Assembly: GCF_000365305.1 (NCBI RefSeq)
Contig: NZ_CM001841.1
Span: 621,551-685,550 of the forward strand
Length of the DNA: 64,000 nucleotides
Source: Dickeya dianthicola NCPPB 453
GTDB lineage: Bacteria; Pseudomonadota; Gammaproteobacteria; Enterobacterales; Enterobacteriaceae
Direction: 5' to 3'
A program made the position numbers and the translations under genes. The notes beneath the pieces are model-generated. The model did not search any database. It was not told the DNA's origin and was given only the letters and a program-made list of their open reading frames with translations. Shown here piece by piece: positions 16,864 through 30,441 of this stretch (position 1 is the stretch's first letter; every line of letters starts with the position of its first letter).

Positions 16864-16939
16864 TGGTGGCCCCTGTTGGGTTTGAACCAACGACCAAGCG
16901 ATTATGAGTCGCCTGCTCTAACCACTGAGCTAAGGGGCC
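16864..16939 (-). tRNA. ileX: tRNA-Ile2 (CAU anticodon, lysidine-modified)
   Basis: 76-base tRNA with encoded CCA. On the reverse strand the acceptor GGCCCCT pairs with AGGGGCC, the D-arm reads TAGCTCAGTGGTTAGAGC, the anticodon loop is ACTCATAAT with anticodon CAT, and the T-arm is GTTCAAACCC. The sequence is nearly that of E. coli ileX, where C34 is converted to lysidine so the tRNA reads AUA; rpoD is also its neighbour in E. coli. Its 3' end faces the prophage, so it is the probable integration target and its last bases may be phage-derived. Confidence 0.93.
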
Positions 16940-17144
16940 AAGCGGATGTTGATTATAGGTAATCCGGCTGGTGGGGTCTATAGCCTGGCGGCCATATGGT
17001 TGTTTTGTATCCAGTATTCAGCAGATTGTTATTATTAAGAATTTATTATGTTTATAGTGGTGATGGGCGGTAATTGCGAGTAAGGGCAGGGAAGCCGAAC
17101 GTGGCGGCCAAGTGTTATGCTGTGAGTAGCCACTGATGTGAGAA

Positions 17145-17172
17145 ATAAAAACCCCCGGTCAGGACCGGGGGT
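17145..17172 (-). terminator. Terminator of the rpsU-dnaG-rpoD operon
   Basis: The hairpin ACCCCCGGTC/GACCGGGGGT (17151-17172 with a 2-base loop) is followed on the reverse strand by a T run (TTTTTATTT). It lies 28 bases after the rpoD stop codon. Confidence 0.88.
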
Positions 17173-17200
17173 GATAACACTGATTCAATAAAAAATTTTA

Positions 17201-19036
<1,836 letters not shown>

Positions 19037-19192
19037 AAGACGGTATCCACACTTCAGAATATTGGGGTTGGTGTCGGTCAGCGTAAGTCGCTAACAATAA
19101 CATTAGGGGAATTTTTCTTATCGCCGCAGCCCCCGTAGCGGCACACTGTAGGGCTCAACCCTACTATTTATCGGCAATTAAGCCGCGGGAAA

Positions 19193-20947
19193 TCAGTTTT
19201 TTCGCGTCAGCGCCAGTTGCAGCGACCACAGTTCCTTGCGCTCGTTCATGTTCAGCCCATGCGTTCTCTCGCGGGCTATCAGCGTGTCCATCCGCAACTG
19301 CAGCAACTGGTCGTAGAGCTCGGTCAGGCTGACCCTGAATTTTTCTTCGAGCTCTTCCTCTTCAATCATATGGTCCCAGGCGGCCAGAGTTTCAAGCTGC
19401 TTGCGATATTTACTTTCGCGATATTTCTCCAGCAGCAGTCCCATGTTCATGCCTGGGCTTTCATTGCAGGTTTTCACCAGATCCAAAAACAGCTCCAGTC
19501 CTGCAACTTTGTTCTCTTCCACACCGTCGAGCGCCAGTTCCGGCACTTCGAAGGACAGCCTCGGATTTTGTACTAAAAGTCCTATCAGTATACGCATAGT
19601 TGTGACTTTTAGCCGTGGAGGCTGGTAGGACGATGTTTGCTCCGCCGCTTTCGGCAGCAGGCGATCCAACTGGCTGTCGTCCAACAGCCCCAGTTTATTG
19701 CCAAGTTGTTGACGTAAGTATAATCGCAACGTTTCGCCCGGCACCTGCCCAATTAGAGGTAGAGCCAGCGTACTGAGCTTGGTGCGCCCGTCCGGGGTAC
19801 TCATGTCCACCTGCTGCAGTAGCGAGTCGAACAAAAACGCCGACAGCGGCATTGCCTGCTCGATGCGTTGCTCGAAAGCCGCCTTGCCTTCCTGACGCAC
19901 CAGCGTATCTGGGTCTTCGCCGTCGGGCAGAAACATAAAGCGCAACTGCCGACCATCATCCAGATAGGGTAGCGCGGTTTCCAGCGCACGCCAGGCGGCG
20001 TCGCGTCCGGCGCGGTCACCATCGTAACAGCACACCACCTGATCGGTGGCGCGGAACAACAACTGGATATGGTCCGCCGTCGTTGATGTTCCTAGCGAAG
20101 CTACCGCGTAATCGATGCCAAACTGGGCCAGCGCGACCACATCCATATAACCTTCGACGACCAGCAGCCGCTTCAATTCCGGATTTTTCTGTTGTGCCTC
20201 GTACAAGCCGTACAACTGGCGACCTTTGTGAAAAATCTCGGTTTCCGGCGAGTTCAGGTACTTGGGCATACCCTCGCCCATCACCCGACCGCCAAAAGCG
20301 ATAACCCGCCCACGCTTGTCACGGATCGGGAACATCACCCGATCGCGGAAACGATCGTAAGTACGGCCGTTCTCGTTGGTCACCAGCATGCCGGCGTCGG
20401 TCAACGTGGTCCGATTTTCGCTGCTGCGGCCAAAACGCTTTAACGCATTGTCCCACCCCGGCGGCGTACATCCGATAGCGAATTGCCGGATCACCTCATC
20501 ACTCAGGCCGCGTCTGGACAGATACTCTCTGGCCGGCGTACCCGCAGGTTGGTTCAGGGTATGTTGGTAAAAAGCGCTTAATTGTTCCATCAGCTCGTAT
20601 AAACTTTGCCGCTGGTGGCGTTCGAGCTGGGTCGGACCGGTGCCTGCTTCGTAAGGAACGTCCAGGCTGTGCATTGCAGCCAGTTCTTCAATACTTTCAA
20701 CAAATTCCAGACGATCATAATTCATCAGGAAATCAATGGCGTTGCCGTGGGCGCCGCAGCCGAAGCAATGGTAGAACTGCTTGTCACCGTTAACGGTGAA
20801 CGAAGGGGTTTTCTCGTGGTGGAACGGGCAACACGCGTGATAATTTTTGCCCTGCTTTTTCAATTTGACGCGCGCATCGATCAAGTCAATGATGTCGGTG
20901 CGAGCCAGCAGGTCATTAATAAATACGCGGGGAATACGTCCAGCCAT
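19193..20947 (-). CDS. dnaG: DNA primase
   Basis: 584 residues (E. coli 581). It makes RNA primers for replication. The N-terminal zinc-binding domain carries CCPFHHEKTPSF and FYHCFGCGAHG (residues about 40-66). The central TOPRIM catalytic core has LLVVEGYMDVVAL with the catalytic Glu and CCYDGDRAGRDAAW with the metal-binding Asp residues. The C-terminal about 150 residues form the DnaB helicase-interaction domain. It lies between rpsU and rpoD as in E. coli, about 156 bases upstream of rpoD. Confidence 0.98.
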   Translation of the reverse strand: MAGRIPRVFINDLLARTDIIDLIDARVKLKKQGKNYHACCPFHHEKTPSFTVNGDKQFYHCFGCGAHGNAIDFLMNYDRLEFVESIEELAAMHSLDVPYEAGTGPTQLERHQRQSLYELMEQLSAFYQHTLNQPAGTPAREYLSRRGLSDEVIRQFAIGCTPPGWDNALKRFGRSSENRTTLTDAGMLVTNENGRTYDRFRDRVMFPIRDKRGRVIAFGGRVMGEGMPKYLNSPETEIFHKGRQLYGLYEAQQKNPELKRLLVVEGYMDVVALAQFGIDYAVASLGTSTTADHIQLLFRATDQVVCCYDGDRAGRDAAWRALETALPYLDDGRQLRFMFLPDGEDPDTLVRQEGKAAFEQRIEQAMPLSAFLFDSLLQQVDMSTPDGRTKLSTLALPLIGQVPGETLRLYLRQQLGNKLGLLDDSQLDRLLPKAAEQTSSYQPPRLKVTTMRILIGLLVQNPRLSFEVPELALDGVEENKVAGLELFLDLVKTCNESPGMNMGLLLEKYRESKYRKQLETLAAWDHMIEEEELEEKFRVSLTELYDQLLQLRMDTLIARERTHGLNMNERKELWSLQLALTRKN

Positions 20948-20982
20948 AAGCCCCTTATCTATACACGTTTATAAACGACAAT

Positions 20983-21015
20983 AAGCCGCGCATTCCTTTC
21001 GGAAAGCACGGCCTT
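20983..21015 (-). terminator. Hairpin between rpsU and dnaG (T1-like partial terminator)
   Basis: On the reverse strand AAGGCCGTGCTTTCC, a GAAA loop and GGAATGCGCGGCTT form a long stem with small bulges. E. coli has a partial terminator (T1) at the same place that lowers dnaG expression relative to rpsU. No clear T run follows here, consistent with leaky termination or an RNA-processing site. Confidence 0.6.
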
Positions 21016-21074
21016 CGTATGCAACTGCTAAGTCTGCGGATTAATCACGCGGTGGAGGACAAACCTCCAGAAAA

Positions 21075-21302
<228 letters not shown>

Positions 21303-21536
21303 TTAGTAAATTCGGTTTGCTGCTGGCCTTGTGCCAGCCTTTTCAAAATGGTGCGGAATTCTACTGCAACTGTGGCGCATTTGTAAAGCGCATCAGCGAT
21401 CATAAAACGCGCGGCGCCGGTTCGCTCGTCTGCGGACTGGCTTATGATAGACTATGCTCCGCTTGAATCAAGCCGCCGTGGCGGGCCGCCGTAAATGTAA
21501 CCGCCGCCGTAAGTGTAACCGAGAGTGAAAACAGCA

Positions 21537-22550
21537 ATGCGCGTATTAGGTATTGAAACATCCTGCGATGAAACCGGGGTCGCGATTTATGACACGCAGG
21601 CCGGGCTACTGGCGAATCAGCTTTACAGCCAGGTGACGTTGCATGCCGATTATGGCGGCGTGGTGCCTGAGCTGGCCTCCCGCGACCATGTCCGCAAGAC
21701 CGTGCCATTGATTCAGGCGGCGTTGAAAGAGGCTGGGCTACAGCGCAGTGAGATTGATGGTGTCGCTTACACGGCCGGCCCAGGTTTGGTGGGGGCGCTG
21801 CTGGTCGGCGCAACGGTAGGGCGTTCGCTGGCGTTTGCCTGGAACGTGCCTGCTATACCGGTGCATCACATGGAAGGGCACTTGCTGGCGCCGATGCTGG
21901 AAGACAATCCGCCGGCGTTTCCGTTTGTCGCGCTGCTGGTGTCCGGTGGTCATACCCAGTTGATCAGCGTTACCGGCATTGGCGAATACCGTTTGCTGGG
22001 CGAATCCATTGACGATGCGGCCGGCGAGGCGTTCGATAAAACCGCCAAACTGCTGGGGCTGGATTATCCGGGTGGACCGTTGCTGTCGAAAATGGCGCAA
22101 AATGGGCATTCTAAGCGTTTTGTTTTCCCCCGGCCGATGACCGACCGACCCGGCCTGGATTTCAGTTTTTCCGGGCTGAAGACATTCGCCGCCAATACCA
22201 TCCGTGAAAACGGCAGCGATGCGCAGACGCAGGCGGATATCGCGCGGGCGTTTGAAGACGCGGTGGTGGATACGCTGGCCATCAAATGCCGGCGTGCGCT
22301 TGACGATACCGGGTTCAGCCGGTTGGTGATGGCCGGCGGCGTGAGCGCCAACCGGACATTGCGTCAGCGGCTGGCGGACATCATGGCTAAACGAGGCGGC
22401 GACGTATTCTATGCCCGTCCTGAATTTTGTACCGACAACGGCGCCATGATTGCTTATGCGGGAGCGGTTCGTCTTGCCCAGGGCGTGACGGATGAACTTG
22501 GCATCACGGTTCGGCCGCGCTGGCCACTGGCTGAATTGCCGGCGCTGTGA
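21537..22550 (+). CDS. tsaD: tRNA N6-threonylcarbamoyladenosine synthase subunit TsaD
   Basis: 337 residues (E. coli 337). With TsaB, TsaE and TsaC it makes t6A37 in tRNAs reading ANN codons. ATG at 21537 is chosen because it gives [19 protein letters not shown]; a GTG at 21525 only adds four residues. The metal-binding HHMEGH motif (about residues 111-116), the ASKH-fold [10 protein letters not shown] and [10 protein letters not shown], and [14 protein letters not shown] are present. It reads toward argR, whereas in E. coli these genes are far apart. Confidence 0.97.
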   Translation: MRVLGIETSCDETGVAIYDTQAGLLANQLYSQVTLHADYGGVVPELASRDHVRKTVPLIQAALKEAGLQRSEIDGVAYTAGPGLVGALLVGATVGRSLAFAWNVPAIPVHHMEGHLLAPMLEDNPPAFPFVALLVSGGHTQLISVTGIGEYRLLGESIDDAAGEAFDKTAKLLGLDYPGGPLLSKMAQNGHSKRFVFPRPMTDRPGLDFSFSGLKTFAANTIRENGSDAQTQADIARAFEDAVVDTLAIKCRRALDDTGFSRLVMAGGVSANRTLRQRLADIMAKRGGDVFYARPEFCTDNGAMIAYAGAVRLAQGVTDELGITVRPRWPLAELPAL

Positions 22551-22595
22551 TGTTCTGACTATTCCGCCCCAACCGCATAGCGGGGCGGAGAAGCA

Positions 22596-24498
<1,903 letters not shown>

Positions 24499-24526
24499 TC
24501 ACCTTCGTGTGACAAGTTCTGTTGAT

Positions 24527-24560
24527 AAGGCCGGAGTCTATTCTCCGGCCTTTCTTTTTC
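24527..24560 (+). terminator. Terminator of mdh
   Basis: AAGGCCGGAG (24527-24536), a six-base loop, CTCCGGCCTT (24543-24552), then TCTTTTT. The stem starts 28 bases after the mdh stop and also lies just beyond the 3' end of the converging sfsB gene. Confidence 0.92.
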
Positions 24561-24568
24561 CGGAAGTA

Positions 24569-24850
24569 TTATTCGGATTGCGGATCAGATTGTGGACGGA
24601 TCAGTTTTTTGCGATCGAGTAGTTCTTGCGTTTCAGGATCATAATAGCGGCTGGGCCATATTTCCGATGGATGAATACCCAGCGCGTCGGCTATTAACCA
24701 TTCGCCCTTCGGCCACGGGCGAGATAAGGCATTGGCCAGCGTGGAAGAGCTTAACCCGGCAGCACGTGATACAGCAGCGAGCGTTGTCCCTTTCTTTCTC
24801 AGTGCCGCAATAATATCGGCGGGATGCCAGTCATTTTTCCTTGAATTCAT
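24569..24850 (-). CDS. sfsB: SfsB/Nlp-type Ner-like DNA-binding regulator
   Basis: 93-residue small regulator of the Mu Ner / SfsB (Nlp) family. ATG at 24850 gives MNSRKNDWHPADIIAALRKK, then the helix-turn-helix TLAAVSRAAGLSSSTLANAL and SRPWPKGEWLIADALGIHPS followed by EIWPSRY, all characteristic. An upstream in-frame start is not favoured. In E. coli sfsB also lies beside ispB, so this gene is probably ancestral at the locus. It diverges from a Mu-type DNA-binding gene across an operator-like repeat cluster at 24940-24994. Confidence 0.85.
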   Translation of the reverse strand: MNSRKNDWHPADIIAALRKKGTTLAAVSRAAGLSSSTLANALSRPWPKGEWLIADALGIHPSEIWPSRYYDPETQELLDRKKLIRPQSDPQSE

Positions 24851-24939
24851 AATCCTTCCCTTATTGCTATTAAGACGACAGCGTATTAATGGTATAACTA
24901 ACGGCTCATGGTGAATGGTTTCGCTAACCAAAAGCCATT

Positions 24940-24994
24940 ATTTGGAAATAATATAGCACCAATTTCCTTAATATTTCCAAATTAATTTCCAAAT
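24940..24994. repeat. Triple operator-like repeat ATTTCCAAAT
   Basis: The 10-mer ATTTGGAAAT occurs at 24940-24949 and its reverse complement ATTTCCAAAT at 24973-24982 and 24985-24994; a decayed copy (AATTTCCTTA) starts at 24961. The repeats lie in the divergent gap between sfsB and the Mu-type DNA-binding gene at 25039, where an autoregulatory operator would be expected. Which of the two proteins binds is not known. Confidence 0.6.
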
Positions 24995-25038
24995 GGATCT
25001 GAATAGGTAACGAGTATCACTATCGGGATGAAAAGGAC

Positions 25039-25425
25039 ATGAAAAAAGAGTGGTTTGCGACCAGCGAATTGGTTGGTATTGGCGGACTCCCTAAATCGCG
25101 GCAAGGATTGAATAAGCGAGCCCGAGAAGATGGTTGGGAAAAGCGTCGCCGTAAAGGTGTACAAGGACGAGGGGTAGAATATTCTATCCATAGCTTGCCT
25201 CAGTCTGTTCAGCAAACACTGCTGATACAGGAAACGTCAGGTGAATATTCGGCAAAGCCGTCAGATATGCTGTCAGTCTGGATCCAGATTTACCATCAGC
25301 TATCTGTCCCGGAACGGGAAAAACTGATTGCGTATATCATGCGCGAAGGCGTGTCTTCCACGTTGAAACAGCTGGGTCTTGCCAATACGGCAAGTGCGAC
25401 TTTGATAAAAGATTTTTCTGATTAA
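25039..25425 (+). CDS. Mu repressor/transposase N-terminal-type DNA-binding protein
   Basis: 128-residue protein whose first about 60 residues match the winged-helix DNA-binding domain at the N-terminus of Mu transposase and Mu c repressor: WFATSELVGIGGLPKSRQGL then NKRAREDGWEKRRRKGVQG and GVEYSIHSLP. There is no transposase catalytic core. The C-terminal part (WIQIYHQLSVPEREKLIAYI, MREGVSS) is shared with the next gene and may mediate oligomerisation. AAAAGGAC precedes the ATG. Probably a regulator; the target may be the repeats immediately upstream. Confidence 0.75.
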   Translation: MKKEWFATSELVGIGGLPKSRQGLNKRAREDGWEKRRRKGVQGRGVEYSIHSLPQSVQQTLLIQETSGEYSAKPSDMLSVWIQIYHQLSVPEREKLIAYIMREGVSSTLKQLGLANTASATLIKDFSD

Positions 25426-25432
25426 GTGACTC

Positions 25433-25471
25433 AGCCATTCCCGATTTTCTCTATTGCGGAATGGCTTTTTC
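25433..25471 (+). terminator. Terminator after the first Mu-type DNA-binding gene
   Basis: AGCCATTCC (25433-25441) pairs with GGAATGGCT (25458-25466) and is followed by TTTT. It separates the two paralogous genes, so the second should have its own promoter in the A+T-rich gap 25472-25651. Confidence 0.8.
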
Positions 25472-25651
25472 CCCGCTTCTTCCTCACCTTATTTCTTGCT
25501 GTGGAACTTTCCTGAACACAATTAATGCTACCTTTAACACCATTGCATTAGTGGTTTGAATAAAATTAGTCTATTATATGGAAACGTAATTGCTGTTTTA
25601 GTCATCTGATTGCGTATTCGTATCAGGAAAGAGATGAAAGGGAGAATGATG

Positions 25652-26026
25652 ATGGAAAAGGCATGGTTTACCACCAATGAATTGTTAGGCGTGGCAGGGT
25701 TGCCGAAATCTCGCCAGGGGCTCAATAAAAGAGCCAAGGAGAATGGCTGGGAGAAACGGCGTCGCAAAGGCGTTCAGGGTAAAGGCGTCGAATACGCCAT
25801 CTGGAGCTTGCCGACAGAGGTAAAAACCACCCTCATGCAGGAAACTGCGCCCGACTACGCCGGGAAATCGGCGACTGTTCAAGAGCACACCTGGGTACAG
25901 ATTTACCACCAGCTTTCTGCGGAAGAGCGCACCCGGTTGATTGGGCATATTCTGCGCGAAGGGGTGATGGGAATGCTGGCCCGCCTGGAAAACGGGCCGC
26001 AGGAATATAAAAATAAGGGAGAATGA
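25652..26026 (+). CDS. Second Mu-type DNA-binding protein (tandem paralog)
   Basis: 124 residues from the ATG at 25652 (MEKAWFTTNELLGVAGLPKS); ATGs at 25646 and 25649 are also possible behind AAGGGAG. It is strongly similar along its whole length to the protein at 25039-25425, including the RRRKGVQGKGVEYAIWSLP and WVQIYHQLSAEERTRLIGHI blocks, so the pair arose by duplication. The upstream gap has a partial copy of the TGGAAA operator core near 25579. The gene converges on ispB with only one base between stop codons and no obvious terminator. Confidence 0.75.
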   Translation: MEKAWFTTNELLGVAGLPKSRQGLNKRAKENGWEKRRRKGVQGKGVEYAIWSLPTEVKTTLMQETAPDYAGKSATVQEHTWVQIYHQLSAEERTRLIGHILREGVMGMLARLENGPQEYKNKGE

Positions 26027-26027
26027 C

Positions 26028-26999
26028 TCAGAAGTCGCGTTGTACTGCGAGATGAGCCAGGCCTTCAAGCGCGGTGCGAAAATCACTGGCAGGCAGGCAT
26101 TGAATAGCGGTAATAGCCTTGTCGGCTTCTTCTTCGGCTCTCTGTCGGGTGTAAGCCAGAGAGCCGCAGGATTGCATGGCCGCCAGCACGGGCTCCAGCA
26201 AATGGCGACCATTACCTTCTTCTATCGCCTGACGGATCATGGTGCGCTGCTCTTCGTTGCCGTGATGCATGGCATGCAGCAACGGCAAGGTAGGCTTGCC
26301 TTCATTCAGGTCGTCGCCGGTATTTTTCCCCAGTGTTTCGCCGTCGGCGCTGTAATCGAGTAAATCGTCAATCAGCTGGAAGGCGGTGCCGAGGTAACGG
26401 CCGTATTCCTGTAAGGCAAGTTCCTGCTCGCTGCTGGCGTCCGACAGGATGGCGGACGCCTGCGCAGCCGCTTCGAACAGCCGGGCCGTTTTGCTGTAAA
26501 TTACCCGCATGTAACTGTCTTCGGTAATATCCGGATCGTTGCAGTTCATGAGCTGGAGCACTTCGCCTTCCGCGATCACGTTAACGGCATCGGACATCAC
26601 CGACATGACGCGCAGCGAGGCCAGGCTGGTCATCATCTGAAAAGCACGAGTATAAATGAAGTCGCCTACCAGCACACTGGCGGCATTGCCGAACGCGGCA
26701 TTTGCCGTGGCTTTTCCCCGACGCATGTCGGATTCGTCGACCACATCGTCGTGAAGAAGAGTAGCGGTGTGGATAAATTCAATCAGCGCGGCAATAGTGA
26801 TGTGTTTGTCACCCTGGTAGTTCAGCGCTCTGGCGGTTAATACCGCAATCATAGGCCGGATACGCTTGCCGCCACCGCTGATGATGTAATTTCCTAACTG
26901 ATTGATCAGGACAACGTCGGAGTTGAGCTGATCCAGTATGGTCTGGTTGACGGCGGCCATATCCTGTGCGCTTAACGCTGTGATTTGCTCTAAGTTCAT
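26028..26999 (-). CDS. ispB: Octaprenyl diphosphate synthase
   Basis: 323 residues, as in E. coli. A trans-prenyltransferase that builds the C40 side chain for ubiquinone and menaquinone from farnesyl diphosphate and IPP. Both Asp-rich motifs are present: LLHDDVVDESDMRRGK (first, about residues 80-95) and QLIDDLLDYSADGETLG (second, about 207-223). The GGGKRIRPMI substrate loop is near residue 43. Divergent from rplU as in E. coli. Confidence 0.97.
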   Translation of the reverse strand: MNLEQITALSAQDMAAVNQTILDQLNSDVVLINQLGNYIISGGGKRIRPMIAVLTARALNYQGDKHITIAALIEFIHTATLLHDDVVDESDMRRGKATANAAFGNAASVLVGDFIYTRAFQMMTSLASLRVMSVMSDAVNVIAEGEVLQLMNCNDPDITEDSYMRVIYSKTARLFEAAAQASAILSDASSEQELALQEYGRYLGTAFQLIDDLLDYSADGETLGKNTGDDLNEGKPTLPLLHAMHHGNEEQRTMIRQAIEEGNGRHLLEPVLAAMQSCGSLAYTRQRAEEEADKAITAIQCLPASDFRTALEGLAHLAVQRDF

Positions 27000-27184
27000 T
27001 GTTTCTGCCAGCTGATTGCTTCTGTTTCTGCCGTGAAAATACTGATGGTGTCGGCACTGAAAAGGGGAATGTTAGGCCTGATTGTACTTGAAAAATGGCA
27101 CAGATAAACGGCAGTTCATGGGTTGTATCCTTTTTCTTCACATTGATTGATTCTAGGCTTGTCATCAGTAGGTTTTTTGCGTAG

Positions 27185-27571
<387 letters not shown>

Positions 27572-27578
27572 GTCTTAG

Positions 27579-27848
<270 letters not shown>

Positions 27849-27870
27849 TTTCCCGGTATCAGGTTGAATC

Positions 27871-27902
27871 AAAAAGCCCTGCAACTTGTTGCAGGGCTTT
27901 TT
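27871..27902 (+). terminator. Terminator after rpmA
   Basis: AAAGCCCTGCAAC / GTTGCAGGGCTTT stem with a 2-base loop and a TTTTT tail, 24 bases after the rpmA stop. In E. coli some transcription continues into yhbE and obgE, so read-through is likely. Confidence 0.9.
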
Positions 27903-27951
27903 ACATTTACGCAGCACAATAAAGAAATCGATAAAAAGAACAGGTGATGTG

Positions 27952-28896
27952 ATGAAACAGAATGCTGTCATCGGGTTTTGTCTGGCACTGACTACCGCCA
28001 TATGCTGGGGGGCGTTGCCAATCGCGATGAAACAGGTTCTGGTGGCGATGGAGCCTTATACTATCGTCTGGTATCGCTTTTTGATCGCATCCGTCGGGCT
28101 GGGGATTTTCCTGTACAGCAAAGGCGCGTTGCCAACGTCGCAGGCATTTGATCATCAGCGCTGGTGGATCCTGCTGTTGATCGCCACCGGCGGGTTGCTG
28201 GGCAATTTCGTGCTGTTTAGTTCGTCGTTGCAATATCTGAGCCCTACGGCATCACAGGTGATCGGGCAGTTGTCGACGGTGGGGTTGATGGTTGCCAGCG
28301 TTGTGATCCTCAAGGAAAAGATGCGCCCGAGCCAGATCATCGGCGCTGGAGTGCTGATTTGCGGATTATTGATGTTTTTCAACAATAGTCTGGTCGAGCT
28401 TTTTACCCGGCTGACGGATTACACCTTCGGAATATTGCTGGGAGTGGCGGCTTCCTCGGTATGGGTGGCCTATGGCGTGGCGCAAAAGGTGTTGCTGCGT
28501 CGTCTGACTTCGCAACAGCTGCTTTTTCTGCTGTATACGCTCTGTGTACTGTTTATTACCCCACTGGCAAAACCGGGGGTGATTTTCCAATTGACTAGCT
28601 GGCAACTGGCCTGTTTATTGTTCTGCGGCGCGAACACGCTGGTGGGATACGGGGCGCTGGCTGAGGCTATGGCGCGCTGGCAGGCCGCGCAGGTGAGTAC
28701 CATCATTACTTTAACACCGTTGTTTACGCTGTTTTTTTCGGATTTATTGGCATTGGCCTGGCCTGCGGTATTTGCGGCGCCGGCACTCGACCTGCTGGGG
28801 TATGTCGGCGCCTTTGTCGTAGTGACAGGCGCGATGTTCTCTGCGGTTGGGCATCGTCTGATCGCATTAAAACGCGACAAACGCCCGATGGTTTGA
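27952..28896 (+). CDS. yhbE: EamA/DMT-family inner-membrane transporter YhbE
   Basis: 314 residues with about ten hydrophobic helices and two EamA repeats (about 5-140 and 155-290); substrate unknown. The ATG at 27952 gives MKQNAVIGFCLALTTAICWG, which is conserved with E. coli YhbE (about 321), and follows CAGGTGATG. Motifs include YTIVWYRFLIASVGL and SPTASQVIGQLSTVGLMVA. It lies between rpmA and obgE as in E. coli. Confidence 0.9.
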   Translation: MKQNAVIGFCLALTTAICWGALPIAMKQVLVAMEPYTIVWYRFLIASVGLGIFLYSKGALPTSQAFDHQRWWILLLIATGGLLGNFVLFSSSLQYLSPTASQVIGQLSTVGLMVASVVILKEKMRPSQIIGAGVLICGLLMFFNNSLVELFTRLTDYTFGILLGVAASSVWVAYGVAQKVLLRRLTSQQLLFLLYTLCVLFITPLAKPGVIFQLTSWQLACLLFCGANTLVGYGALAEAMARWQAAQVSTIITLTPLFTLFFSDLLALAWPAVFAAPALDLLGYVGAFVVVTGAMFSAVGHRLIALKRDKRPMV

Positions 28897-29102
28897 TGAG
28901 GTAGGAATAAGATGCGCGGATACCCTGAACAAGGGGTGATGAAGCGAATCAGGGCTGATTATTTTTAATACAGGTGAAATCCTTTCGCCAAGCAGGTACA
29001 ATCAGCGCCCTTTTATCGGAACAGTTCTGATGCGTCGGTTTTTCAGTGGCAGGTGACATACTGCGGTTATCTGTCATCGACCCAATTCGTTGAGCCAAAG
29101 AG

Positions 29103-30338
<1,236 letters not shown>

Positions 30339-30397
30339 TCGCCATAAGGCCATCTGAGCGACGGCCGAAAAGAAACTTGCTTGTTAGTTGTGAATAT

Positions 30398-30432
30398 TTC
30401 CCTTATCTGTTTATCAGATAAGGGAATTTTTT
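30398..30432. terminator. Terminator between obgE and dacB
   Basis: TTCCCTTATCTG (30398-30409) pairs with CAGATAAGGGAA (30415-30426), followed by TTTTTTAT on the plus strand. It lies between convergent obgE and dacB and probably serves mainly obgE. Confidence 0.88.
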
Positions 30433-30441
30433 ATCAGTCGG

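Noticed and set aside
24569-26026. Intact Mu-like prophage between mdh and ispB
   Set aside because: There is no transposase catalytic domain, no MuB, no structural gene and no terminal repeats; only small regulators are present.
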